Shown piece by piece: positions 1 through 7,943 of a stretch of DNA of 16,703 nucleotides. A program made the position numbers and the translations under genes. This DNA is from an uncultured bacterium (GTDB taxonomy: Bacteria > Planctomycetota > Phycisphaerae > Phycisphaerales > SM1A02). Each line of letters starts with the position of its first letter. Positions within the stretch are counted from its first letter, which is position 1. The stretch spans positions 1 through 16,703 of the forward strand of contig CAJACJ010000003.1 in the NCBI GenBank assembly GCA_903938205.1, read 5' to 3'. The notes under the pieces are model-generated. The model made no database searches and had not been told where the DNA came from. It saw nothing but the letters and a program-made list of their open reading frames with translations.

Positions 1-2669
1 GCCGCAACGCCGCCAATGGTCACGCCAGTGGTGTTGGCCAACAACGTTCCAGTGATGGAGAATGGAGTTCCACCAAAGAGAATTCCAGTAGCTGGAGCAA
101 CTGTGGTGATGGTTGGAATGGGGCTTGAAACGTAATAGGAAAATCCAGCGGTCTTGGTGACAACGCCATTGGGCGTGGTCACCACAACATCTTTGGCGCC
201 GGCAGCACCAACTGGCGAACTGCATGAAATCTGAGTCGCAGTGTTGTCAATCACCGGCGCGTCTACGCCGTTAATGGTCACGGTGACACTGCCATCCAAA
301 TTGGTGCCTGTGATCAATATCTCGGTTGAACCAACGCTAGGTCCAGAGCTTGGCGAAATAGATGTGATGGTTGGCACCAAGTTTGAATAGGTGAATCCGC
401 TGGCTTTGGTGGCGGTTCCACCAGCGGTGGTCACCACAACAGGAACAACACTCGCGCTGGCCGCGGGCGAAACCGCCGTGATGGAAGTTGCAGACACCAC
501 CGTGAAGCTGCTGGCGGGGACCGAACCAAACAACACACTTGTCGCGCCGGAAAAATTTGATCCTGTAATTGTGATCGTGGTCGCGCCTGCGGTTGGTCCA
601 GTGAATGGACTCACCGATGTGATGGAAGGCACGGCCAAATAGGTGAACGCGCTTGGCGCGGTCACGGTCAAACCATCGGACGTTGTCAGCACAATATTTT
701 TAGCGCCAGCGCTGGTGGCTGGAGTGAGCGCGGTCACTTGCGTTGCCGTAGCCACCACGCTTGTGGATTCGAAACCACCAATGGTCACGCTGACGACATT
801 GGCAAGATTTGTTCCTGTGATGGTGATCGCGCTCGCGCCAACAAGTGGCCCGGCGTTTGGAGTCACCAACGCAATTGTTGGAAGCAAGGTGTTGTAGGTG
901 AAGGCGATTGTTTTGGATGCGCTTCCACCTGCGGTTGTCACTGCAACCGTTTGCGAACCTGATGTTCCCTCTGGCGTCACCGCGGTGATCGATGTTGGAG
1001 AAACCACAGTGAAACTTGCCGCCGCAACTCCGCCGATTGTGACATCAGTCGCGCCTGTGAAATTAGTTCCCGTAATGGTGATTGACGTGCCGCCACCAAC
1101 TGGACCAGACACGGGGCTCACCCCCGTGATGGTTGGCGCTGGGATCGTGGGTTCTATGTAAGTGAAACCACTGATTTTGGTGACCGTCGCGCTTGGAAGG
1201 ACAACCTCAAGATCTTTCGCGCCAGCTGTTCCCGCAGCCATGACCGCGGTGATGCTTGTGGATGAGACCACTGTGAAACTGGTCACGGCAACTCCACCAA
1301 ACTTCACGCTGCTGGCACCAAGCAAATTTGTTCCCGTAATGGTGATCGCGGTTCCACCGAGTGTGGTTCCCAATGTTGGCGATACAAAAGTCAGCGTTGG
1401 CACCGACATGTCAATGTTTGTAAACGCAGCGAACTTGGTATCAGAACCACTTGGAGTGGTCACGACGACATCTTTATCACCCACAGTTCCAGCTGGCGCT
1501 ATCGCAATAATTGAAGTTGCGGAAGCCACAACAAAACTTGTCGCTGGAACTCCGCCAACAGTCACGCTGGTCGCGCCGGTGAAATTGGTTCCACTTAATG
1601 TGAGAGCAGTTCCGCCTGTCATGGGTCCACTGCCTGGCGCGACGGATGAAAGTGTTGGCGCAGTTGAAGGATTGGCGTAGGTGTAGCCACCTGTTGATGT
1701 TGCCGATCCGCTTGCGATGACAACCACAACATCTTTCGCGCCAGCTGACGCGGCGGGAACGGTGGCCAGCACTTGTGTGGATGAAACAAACACAAATCCA
1801 GTTGCGGCAACACCACCAACGGTCACGCCAGTGGCGCCCGTGAAATTCGTTCCGCCAATCGTGATCTGCGTCGCGCCAGCCAACGGCCCAGTGTTTGGCG
1901 TAATAGAAGAAATTGTTGGCGGCGAAAGATAGGTGTATGTCGCGGTCGCCGAACCACCAGCCGTATTGAGAATCAGCGTGTTGGCGCCCGTGATTCCAGC
2001 AGGCGTTACAAATGTGATCTGTGTTGCGGAACTATTCGTGATTGTGGCTACTGCGTTGTTGATCGTTATCGACGCGCCAAGCAAATTGGTTCCGTTGATG
2101 ACCGTGCTCACTCCACCCGCAATAAATCCCGAGCTTGGCGTGAGCGAAGCGATGGTTGGTGGGGAAACAAATGTAAACGCGTTGCTTGTAGCCGCGCCCG
2201 CAGAAGTGGTCGCCACAATATTGGTAACACCCGCCGCGCCCGCTGGAGTGAGCGCTGTGATTTGCGTGTCAGTCACGGTCGCGCTGGTCACAGCGGCGCC
2301 GCCAACGGTCACGACAGCACCAGTTAAATTTGTTCCCGTAATTGTGATTGGCGTTCCACCAACCGTGGTGCCGGATGTTGGACTGACGGCCGTAATAGTT
2401 GGAAGCGAAGTATTGGTGTAGTTGAATGCGCTCGCAAGCGATGCAATGCCGCCAGGAGTTGTTGCGGCGACAGCCTTGGCGCCAGCGATTCCAGCTGGCG
2501 TGATCGCGGTGATTTGTGTTGGCGAAAGAACGGTCACGCTAGTCGCGGTGACGCCGCCAACAGTGACCGCGCTTGCGCTTGTAAGATTTTTTCCAGTAAT
2601 GGTGATCAGTGTTCCACCAGCCAACGCACCCGTGTTTGGATTGACCGATGTAATTGTTGGCGTTGGCAC
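1..2669 (-). repeat. Tandem IPT/TIG-like domain array (ten full units plus one cut)
   Basis: Within the giant gene the same immunoglobulin-like unit repeats head to tail. Using the codon of the conserved F/Y in the 'FTY' strand as a marker, units end at 2424, 2175, 1935, 1683, 1422, 1164, 900, 645, 393 and 141, so spacing is 240-264 bases (80-88 codons). Each unit has PTITSVSP at its head, then GG/GxTxITITGTN, VTVGGVAATS, a T-Q-I-T-A-x-TP turn and AGAKDVVVTT. The repeats differ at many positions, so they are old duplications rather than a fresh expansion. Such domains usually serve as rigid spacers or as carbohydrate or protein adhesion modules. Confidence 0.9.
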
Positions 2670-5618
2670 AACCGCGCCGCGCAATCCAGCAACGCTTGCA
2701 CTTGCGGCGCTGATCAACTTGTAGCCACTATTGGTCGCGCACACAAAGTAGGAATAATTTGTCGCGCTCACCGCGGAGACATCGTCAAATGTGGTTGAAG
2801 CATTGCCAGACGTGGATCCAATTTTCACCGCGCTATCGTTGCGGTAAATGTCGTAGCCAGTTGCGCTTGGCGCGGCGGTCCATGTGACTTGAATTTTATC
2901 CGTGAATGTTGACACGCTTGCCGTCACATTTGGTGGCGGACTGATATTGCGAATGCCCGCGCCAACCTTGCTTGACATGGCGGGACCAAATCCTTGCGCA
3001 TTGCTTGCAGCGACGGAATAGGAATACTGCGCCGCAACCGCCACGGTGGTGTCATTGAATGAAAGTTCCGAAGCGGAAACATTGCCAATCACAGCGCCAT
3101 CGCCAACTGTTCCACCTCTGTAAATGCGATATCCAAGCGCGCCTGGCACCGCATCCCACGACACCACAACTTTGTCGGCGTAGGTTCCATAAGTGGCCAA
3201 GACAGTTCCTGAAGCAGGCGACGTCATGCCAACCCAACCGGCATTGGACAACCCGCTCAGCGGACTTGCAGCCACCGCGGTTGTGGCTTTCACTCTATAT
3301 GTGTGTGTTCCCGTAATCGGCGCGGCGGTATCGTTGAAACTCAGCGCGGTTGTTGTTGAACCAACTGGCGTGGTTGTGTCGCTATCACGATAAATGTTGT
3401 AACCAGTGGCGCCCGTCACAGCTGACCAATTCACAAGTATGCCCGCTGTGTAATTGCCAGTGCTGGCTGATGGTGGAGCAGGAGTTGCAAGCTTGCGATA
3501 GCCCGTATCGCTGCCGTTGGTTCCGCTTGAAGCGGAACCAGAAACTGTTTTGACAAAGTAGGTGTAACTGGTTCCAGGAACGGCGGTGGTGTCGTTGTAT
3601 GTGGTCGCGGGCGCGGCGACTGAACCAACCGAAAGTTTGGCAGTGGCTTGCGCGCCACTTGCGGAAGACGGTCCCGTGAATGAAATTGTTGGGCTTGATG
3701 TGTATCCACTGCCTTGATTGTTGATGGTGACGGAAATAACCGATCCCCCAGAAACAACACCCGTTGCAGAGGCGCCAGTACCACCGCCACCAGTAAAGAC
3801 AACGTTGGCAAACGTGTAGCCAGTGCCACCATTGGTCACAACTATGGAGCTGACTTTGTCTTGCGCATTGCGGAAGATGTCGTATGAATCCGCGGCGGCC
3901 ACCGCATCCCATGAAACCTGAACTTTGTCAGTGAATATTCCATCAGTTGCGGCCACGCCTGTTGACGCGGAGATGGTGGTCATGCCTGTGGCCACATTGG
4001 AAAACAAAGTTCCACCTGTGGCGAGAACCTTGTAGTAGTACAGCGTGTTGGATGACGCAGTGAAATCGCTGTATGAGCCCGTATTGGTGGCTACGGTTGC
4101 AATTTGCGTGTACGTGGCGCCGTCATCATCTGAACGCCAGACGCTGTATCCCGTTGCGCCGGCGACCGTGGTCCAAGTCAGTTGAATGCGATCATCAAAT
4201 AATCCGTTGCTGGCAACCAGATTGCTTGGCGCGGATTCAGTATTCGTGGTGAAAGTCCAAGGAGTTTGTCCAGGCTTGCCTTCAAATGTTGAACTGAAAT
4301 TCCAAACCTTGCTGCTGGTGGTGAAGGTCGTTGCAATATCGCTCTTTAATATGGCGCCGCCAATGGTGTACATAGTTGTTCCACCGGCTTGATCCGTGGA
4401 CTTGCCTGTGGTTGTGCACCAATATTTCAACACTTGCTCTGTGGATCCCGACGCAACAATGTCGCTCACTTTCAATGAGAAGCGAGCCACCAAGACCAAG
4501 CGATCCGCGTTGGCGCTCGCGTTGGTTTCAAAGCCAGCATCAGTGGGAGCAGCTTGATACCAACCTGGACCGACATATCCAGGGGGCGTAGCGTTGTTGG
4601 CCAAGCCAACCAACTGCCCAAGATTTGGGCCGTTTGGATTGGCAAATGAAGAGTCAGCGGTCACGTTGCCTGTGTTGCCCGCGCCTTGCGTGCGGCAACC
4701 CACCGTCACAAATGAGTCCCATGTGTTGTTGCCCTGACCACCAGTGGCGCTTGGACCAGGCATCCAACTTCCGTTGCTGTGTTGGAAATTCAGGAAGCTT
4801 GCGGTCGCAATAGCGCCTGTTCCCGAACCGCCACTGAAAGTCACCGTTGGAATAGATGTGTAGCCAGTGCCTGGGTCAGTGAGTGTGATACTAGACACGG
4901 CTGTTCCTGTAAGGACCGCAGTCGCCAACGCACCTGTTCCGCCACCACCTGTAATAGTGACGGTTGGAGCAGTGATATAGCTGCCGCCAGCATTCACAAC
5001 AATTTTTGAAATTGGCGCGCCTGATGAAGAATAATTTTCACCTCTAGAAATTTTTGAAACATTGCCCGATGCGCCATCCGTTGTCGCTTGGCCGTAATTA
5101 CTCACAATGCGTTCGCCAGACGAGCCAACACCAACCGCGGAACCAAAGCGCACATAGACATCCATCACGGAGTAGGTCGTGGCGCCATCGGTCACCAAAT
5201 AGTTCTTGGCATGCAAACCTTGCATACCTGTGCCAGTCACGGCCGTCACTGAAGCGGGCGCGTTACTTGTTGTGTTTTCAATATCACTTCCGTTGGTGCC
5301 AAGTCGAACAAGCAGCAATCCTAACTCGGCGCTGTCGATGACACCGTTGCCGTTCAGGTCGCCCACGCTGTACTTGCCCATTTGTTGCGGGGCCAGATCC
5401 AAAGGAATGGAACGTGGAATTTGATCAGACGATATTTGCGTCGAATTTTTTGTCGCGGCCCGCGTGGAAGTATTTACAACTCCCATAGAACTTTTTTGCT
5501 GAGTTGTTGGTGCGCCAGAAGCCTGAACCACCAAAAATAAACAAAGCAATGTGAAACTAAGGAAAGCGTCTCGAAATTGGTTTTTCGCCTGTGCAAACAT
5601 GCTTACTTTGTTCTCCAT
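1..5618 (-). CDS. Giant secreted multidomain surface protein (dockerin-like EF-hand, FN3-like and IPT/TIG-like repeats), partial at left edge
   Basis: I read this frame without a stop from the ATG at 5618 to the left edge: 1872 codons, C-terminus missing. Residues 1-35 look like a signal peptide (hydrophobic LLCLFLVVQASGA). Residues 87-98 (DLNGNGVIDSAE) form one EF-hand calcium loop with ligands D87, N89, N91, D95 and E98, followed by LGLLLVRLG as in dockerin-type planctomycete proteins. Residues 130-460 form a beta-rich domain (YSVMDVYVRFG, WDSFVTVG, RLVLVARFSL). About 461-980 holds five FN3-like domains with W-x-x-V/A/P...GY-x-I/V-x-R cores. From about 983 onward come IPT/TIG-like repeats (PTITSVSP, GGTxITITGTN, ITAxTPAG). 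Likely exported and cell-surface or matrix-associated; binding partner unknown. Start: 5618 has no Shine-Dalgarno; ATG 5600 has GGAG twelve bases upstream and may be the real one. No catalytic domain is seen in the visible part. Confidence 0.93.
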   Translation of the reverse strand, partial: MENKVSMFAQAKNQFRDAFLSFTLLCLFLVVQASGAPTTQQKSSMGVVNTSTRAATKNSTQISSDQIPRSIPLDLAPQQMGKYSVGDLNGNGVIDSAELGLLLVRLGTNGSDIENTTSNAPASVTAVTGTGMQGLHAKNYLVTDGATTYSVMDVYVRFGSAVGVGSSGERIVSNYGQATTDGASGNVSKISRGENYSSSGAPISKIVVNAGGSYITAPTVTITGGGGTGALATAVLTGTAVSSITLTDPGTGYTSIPTVTFSGGSGTGAIATASFLNFQHSNGSWMPGPSATGGQGNNTWDSFVTVGCRTQGAGNTGNVTADSSFANPNGPNLGQLVGLANNATPPGYVGPGWYQAAPTDAGFETNASANADRLVLVARFSLKVSDIVASGSTEQVLKYWCTTTGKSTDQAGGTTMYTIGGAILKSDIATTFTTSSKVWNFSSTFEGKPGQTPWTFTTNTESAPSNLVASNGLFDDRIQLTWTTVAGATGYSVWRSDDDGATYTQIATVATNTGSYSDFTASSNTLYYYKVLATGGTLFSNVATGMTTISASTGVAATDGIFTDKVQVSWDAVAAADSYDIFRNAQDKVSSIVVTNGGTGYTFANVVFTGGGGTGASATGVVSGGSVISVTINNQGSGYTSSPTISFTGPSSASGAQATAKLSVGSVAAPATTYNDTTAVPGTSYTYFVKTVSGSASSGTNGSDTGYRKLATPAPPSASTGNYTAGILVNWSAVTGATGYNIYRDSDTTTPVGSTTTALSFNDTAAPITGTHTYRVKATTAVAASPLSGLSNAGWVGMTSPASGTVLATYGTYADKVVVSWDAVPGALGYRIYRGGTVGDGAVIGNVSASELSFNDTTVAVAAQYSYSVAASNAQGFGPAMSSKVGAGIRNISPPPNVTASVSTFTDKIQVTWTAAPSATGYDIYRNDSAVKIGSTSGNASTTFDDVSAVSATNYSYFVCATNSGYKLISAASASVAGLRGAVVPTPTITSVNPNTGALAGGTLITITGKNLTSASAVTVGGVTATSVTVLSPTQITAITPAGIAGAKAVAATTPGGIASLASAFNYTNTSLPTITAVSPTSGTTVGGTPITITGTNLTGAVVTVGGAAVTSATVTDTQITALTPAGAAGVTNIVATTSAGAATSNAFTFVSPPTIASLTPSSGFIAGGVSTVINGTNLLGASITINNAVATITNSSATQITFVTPAGITGANTLILNTAGGSATATYTYLSPPTISSITPNTGPLAGATQITIGGTNFTGATGVTVGGVAATGFVFVSSTQVLATVPAASAGAKDVVVVIASGSATSTGGYTYANPSTAPTLSSVAPGSGPMTGGTALTLSGTNFTGATSVTVGGVPATSFVVASATSIIAIAPAGTVGDKDVVVTTPSGSDTKFAAFTNIDMSVPTLTFVSPTLGTTLGGTAITITGTNLLGASSVKFGGVAVTSFTVVSSTSITAVMAAGTAGAKDLEVVLPSATVTKISGFTYIEPTIPAPTITGVSPVSGPVGGGTSITITGTNFTGATDVTIGGVAAASFTVVSPTSITAVTPEGTSGSQTVAVTTAGGSASKTIAFTYNTLLPTIALVTPNAGPLVGASAITITGTNLANVVSVTIGGFESTSVVATATQVTALTPATSAGAKNIVLTTSDGLTVTAPSAFTYLAVPSITSVSPFTGPTAGATTITITGSNFSGATSVLFGSVPASSFTVVSATSITAVSPAASASVVPVVVTTAGGTATKASGFTYSNLVPTITSISPSSGPSVGSTEILITGTNLDGSVTVTINGVDAPVIDNTATQISCSSPVGAAGAKDVVVTTPNGVVTKTAGFSYYVSSPIPTITTVAPATGILFGGTPFSITGTLLANTTGVTIGGVA
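3633..3854 (-). repeat. Glycine-rich 'GGxGYT' double-repeat module, copy 2, inside an FN3-like domain
   Basis: Residues 589-662 repeat the architecture of copy 1 (VTNGGTGYT, then FTGGGGTGASATG; NNQGSGYTSSP, then ISFTG). It splits an FN3-like domain: SYDIFRNAQDK is before it and SVGSVAAPATTYNDT after it. Unsplit neighbours read continuously from YDIYRND to a short 'IGST' strand and then to TFDD or SFNDT. The insertion therefore sits in one loop of the domain. Confidence 0.8.
4794..5012 (-). repeat. Glycine-rich 'GGxGYT' double-repeat module, copy 1
   Basis: Residues 203-275 of the giant protein consist of two subrepeats of about 36 residues. Each has the order I-x-x-I-x-V/L, a GG/GT turn, a Y and T pair, APTVTI or IPTVTF, GGGGTG or GGSGTG, and ALATA or AIATA. 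The module lies inside the N-terminal domain, between the strand DVYVRFG and the segment HSNGSWMPG that probably belong to one fold. A paralogous copy occurs at 3633-3854. No function is recognised. Confidence 0.8.
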
Positions 5619-5653
5619 GAAGGGCTCAAAAGAGAATACGGCAAGGATGATCC

Positions 5654-5692
5654 ATTTATATGCCACAATTTACAAAAAATTTGCAAATATCC
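5654..5692 (-). promoter_or_regulatory. Weak candidate promoter of the giant surface-protein gene
   Basis: The AT-rich stretch upstream of the giant gene contains, on the minus strand, TTGCAA followed 18-20 bases later by CATATAAA. It also holds the perfect 10-base palindrome ATTTGCAAAT overlapping the -35-like box. The spacing is not ideal and no known operator matches, so this is only a candidate. The rest of the 176-base gap (5619-5794) shows no convincing terminator. Confidence 0.2.
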
Positions 5693-5794
5693 CCATATGG
5701 CGTTCAAAGCCCCTTTGTTATGGCCACGAGCAAAAATAATGAGCCTGACGAAATGTTCAAAAATCGCCTAGGTTTTTACATTGTCCAAGAAGGT

Positions 5795-6064
5795 TTAATG
5801 TGTTTTTTCAGGCGCAAGACCGCAGTCTTTTACGAAGTGGCGAATGGCGCCAATTTCATCGTCACTATCAAGCGTGTGATTGCCGCCCTTGGGAATGGAA
5901 AAAGACATTTCCTTGCCCGCGAGTTTCACCTTTAAGTGGTCGTGTTTGGTTTCGTCGCATGTGCCACCAAGACCCTCAAACATGTGGACAATGTCGCGCC
6001 AATGAATGTTGTGAGAAGTTGGATGCGCGAACAATTGTTTCAGCGTTTGTTGAGCGTGTGACAT
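5795..6064 (-). CDS. Small conserved hypothetical protein, HicA-like fold
   Basis: An 89-residue soluble protein with no signal peptide or membrane segment. The order is an N-terminal helix (QQTLKQLFAHP), a helix WRDIVHMFEGLG, a strand pair (HDHLKVKLAGKEMSFSIPKG) and a C-terminal helix IGAIRHFVKDCGL. This alpha-beta-beta-alpha order resembles HicA-type double-stranded-RNA-binding folds, but the usual G-S-H-H toxin motif is not clearly present (only KHDH), and no hicB-like antitoxin is adjacent. I chose ATG 6064 because AGGA lies eight bases upstream; the frame extends to a TTG at 6106 that has no ribosome site. It lies just downstream of tRNA-Val on the same strand. A role in RNA binding is possible but unproven; 'conserved hypothetical' is the safe name. 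Confidence 0.7.
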   Translation of the reverse strand: MSHAQQTLKQLFAHPTSHNIHWRDIVHMFEGLGGTCDETKHDHLKVKLAGKEMSFSIPKGGNHTLDSDDEIGAIRHFVKDCGLAPEKTH

Positions 6065-6116
6065 GTGTGAGTTCCTGGAAATGATGGAGAATACAAAGGC
6101 GTTCAAGCAATCAAAG

Positions 6117-6190
6117 TGGACTGTACTGGGCTCGAACCAGTGACCTTCTCCGTGTCATGGAGACGCGCTAGCCAACTGCGCCAACAGTCC
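6117..6190 (-). tRNA. tRNA-Val (anticodon GAC)
   Basis: The reverse strand folds into a full cloverleaf of 74 bases. The acceptor stem GGACTGT/ACAGTCC is perfectly paired with discriminator A. The D stem is GCGC/GCGC, the anticodon stem TCTCC/GGAGA with loop ATGACAC, which places GAC at positions 34-36. The T arm is ACTGG-TTCGAGC-CCAGT. Anticodon GAC reads GUC (and GUU by wobble), so the tRNA is for valine. The 3' CCA is not encoded: the bases after the discriminator are CTT, so CCA must be added enzymatically. Confidence 0.96.
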
Positions 6191-6201
6191 GTGAACGAAA
6201 C

Positions 6202-6207
6202 AGTATA
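6202..6207 (-). promoter_or_regulatory. Candidate -10 box for tRNA-Val
   Basis: On the minus strand TATACT lies 11 bases before the first base of the tRNA, in the 29-base gap after the gltX stop codon. That is the right distance for an independent tRNA promoter. No good -35 hexamer is found 16-18 bases upstream (the sequence there, inside the end of gltX, is A-rich), so co-transcription with gltX is equally possible. Confidence 0.3.
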
Positions 6208-6219
6208 CGCAATTTTTGA

Positions 6220-7890
6220 TCAAGTTTTTGCCGTTGCGAAAGCTTGCAAACAGCGATCAATTCGTCGCAACACGCTCGGTTTTCCAAGAATTGCAAGCGT
6301 GTCAAATATGGGCGGACTAATTGTGGAACCAGTCACACCAACACGCAGTGGTTGCGCGATCTGACCAATTTGCTCCGCAAGCCCCGCTGAAGTGGCCCAT
6401 TGGCGAATTGATTCCTCAATGCCAGTTGGCGTCCAAGTCGCCACCGCTTCAAGAACACCCCGCAATTCCTTGAGTCGATCAAGCCCGCTGGGAGTTCCAG
6501 AGAGCAACGCCTTCTCAACTTGCTTTGATTTTTCCCATGTCAATTCTTCGTCGCCCAAGGCGAGCCAGCGATTGCCGCGGAACAATTCATCCAACGTTTT
6601 ACTGCGCTCATGGCTTGCCGCCACAAGGAGATCGAATTGCGCAGCCGTTATTTTTTTCATGAACTCTGGGTGGTAGACCTCGCCGTGCGCTTTCACAAGA
6701 GCGCTAAATTGTTCGCGTGACAGTTTTTGAATGGCATCCAAGTTGAACGCAAGAAGCTTGACGCGGTCAAACTTGGCGGCGGTTTTTTGCACGCGGTCAA
6801 GAGCGAAGTTGGCGCACAAGTATGCGTTATCAAATTTCTCCAAGTCGTTGCCAGGACCCCACCCATTCAACGCAAGAAAATTGCACATGACTTGCGGCAA
6901 GTAGCCAGAGCGACGAAAATCATCCACATTGATCTCGGGCAATTCAATGTTCAATGCGGCGGCCATAGCGGTCGCTTCGGTGAAATCAAGTTGGGAATTT
7001 TTGTCGCCCATCCATGCTGTAAATCGCGCGGCGTCCACGGTATTGGCTGGAGGCGCGGTCAATTTTTTATCCTGCGCCGCCTTTCGCAATGCCTTGTCTT
7101 TATCGCGCTTGCTCATTTTGCTTCCATCAGGATTGAAGATCAACGGCAAATGCCCGTAGGTCGGACGGCGAAATCCAAGCGCATCTTGCAACACAATGTG
7201 CTTGGCGGTGTTATTAAAATGCTCTTGCGCCCGCAACACTGTGGTCACGCCCATCAATTCATCATCCACCACAACAGCAAAGTGATAGGTTGGAAAACCG
7301 TCGGCTTTACGAATAACAAAATCATCCACCTCGCCCGCGGGCAATGTTGCATCACCCAAAACTTCATCATGAATAGTGATGGCGCCCGCCGGAGTTTGAA
7401 AGCGAATCACCGCGGGCTTGCCTTCTTTCAGCCACGCTTGGACTTGCTCCGGCGAAATCCCATCCGTGCGACTTCGGTCATAGCGATAGGCCTCGTTGCG
7501 CGACTTGGATTCCTTGCGCGCCGCGTCTAATTCCGCAGCGGTATCGAAGGCGTAATACGCCTTCCCTTGCTGAACAAGTTGATCCAAATACTTGTTGTAA
7601 ATATCAAGACGCTCACTTTGAAAGTAGGAACCAAAATCCCCGCCGCCGCAACCTTCAAATTCGGGTCCTTCGTTCCAATCAATGCCGAGCCACTTCAAGT
7701 CTTTCAGAAATCCAACACTGGCCGCGTCGCTGGAGCGCTTTTGATCCGTGTCCTCAATGCGAAGAATAAATTTTCCGCCGCGACCTTGCGCGTAGGCCCA
7801 ATTAAAAAGCGCGGTGCGAGCGCCGCCCACATGAAGATGGCCGCTGGGACTTGGCGCAAAACGTGTTCGGAGCGAAGGCGTTTGAATCAT
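6220..7890 (-). CDS. gltX: Glutamyl-tRNA synthetase
   Basis: A class I aminoacyl-tRNA synthetase of 556 residues that charges tRNA-Glu with glutamate in the cytoplasm. Signatures: RFAPSPSG at 10-17 followed by the HIGH-type HVGG at 20-23, the LRIEDTD strand at 43-49, and the KMSKS-type loop KMSKR at 258-262. The C-terminal anticodon-binding part ends with VGVTGSTISPP and ILGKPSVLRRI, typical of bacterial GluRS. The usual cysteine-rich zinc segment is absent (YYAFDTAAEL where many have YYCFCT). About 55 extra residues (roughly 265-320) separate KMSKRDK from the conserved GYLPQVMCNFLALNGW; most GluRS have only a short linker here. Start: ATG 7890 has AGGA about eight bases upstream; the frame extends to TTG 7896 without added support. 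It is divergent from the phosphoesterase gene, 53 bases apart. Discriminating or non-discriminating specificity cannot be told by eye. Confidence 0.96.
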   Translation of the reverse strand: MIQTPSLRTRFAPSPSGHLHVGGARTALFNWAYAQGRGGKFILRIEDTDQKRSSDAASVGFLKDLKWLGIDWNEGPEFEGCGGGDFGSYFQSERLDIYNKYLDQLVQQGKAYYAFDTAAELDAARKESKSRNEAYRYDRSRTDGISPEQVQAWLKEGKPAVIRFQTPAGAITIHDEVLGDATLPAGEVDDFVIRKADGFPTYHFAVVVDDELMGVTTVLRAQEHFNNTAKHIVLQDALGFRRPTYGHLPLIFNPDGSKMSKRDKDKALRKAAQDKKLTAPPANTVDAARFTAWMGDKNSQLDFTEATAMAAALNIELPEINVDDFRRSGYLPQVMCNFLALNGWGPGNDLEKFDNAYLCANFALDRVQKTAAKFDRVKLLAFNLDAIQKLSREQFSALVKAHGEVYHPEFMKKITAAQFDLLVAASHERSKTLDELFRGNRWLALGDEELTWEKSKQVEKALLSGTPSGLDRLKELRGVLEAVATWTPTGIEESIRQWATSAGLAEQIGQIAQPLRVGVTGSTISPPIFDTLAILGKPSVLRRIDRCLQAFATAKT

Positions 7891-7933
7891 GTGCAAATCC
7901 TAACCAACTTGCCACCCACCTACTTTGACGCCA

Positions 7934-7943
7934 ACATGCATGT
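7934..7943. other. Ten-base palindrome at the phosphoesterase start
   Basis: ACATGCATGT is a perfect inverted repeat that ends directly before the GTG start codon, inside the 53-base divergent region shared with gltX. It could be a small operator, or simply chance; nothing known matches. No clear -35/-10 pair was found for either divergent gene. Confidence 0.2.

Noticed and set aside
1..2669. Regularly spaced repeats that could suggest a CRISPR or satellite array
   Set aside because: The period is about 250 bases, the units are degenerate and in frame, and they encode Ig-like domains; there are no short identical repeats with unique spacers.
391..2724. A row of forward-strand ORFs of 80-170 codons with similar translations
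   Set aside because: They are antisense to the TIG-like repeats. Their regular ends come from TAG, the reverse complement of a codon boundary in the FTY strand. The minus-strand frame is continuous and has recognisable domains.
3385..3912. Minus-strand 175-codon ORF
   Set aside because: It lies in a different frame from the giant gene on the same strand and has a low-complexity W/H/R/Q-rich translation typical of a shifted frame.
5705..5717. Small hairpin CAAAG-CCC-CTTTG upstream of the giant gene
   Set aside because: A five-base stem with a three-base loop and no T run in either direction; likely chance.
6727..7530. Plus-strand ORF of 267 codons opposite gltX
   Set aside because: It is fully antisense to conserved GluRS sequence including KMSKR, and the translation has no recognisable domain.
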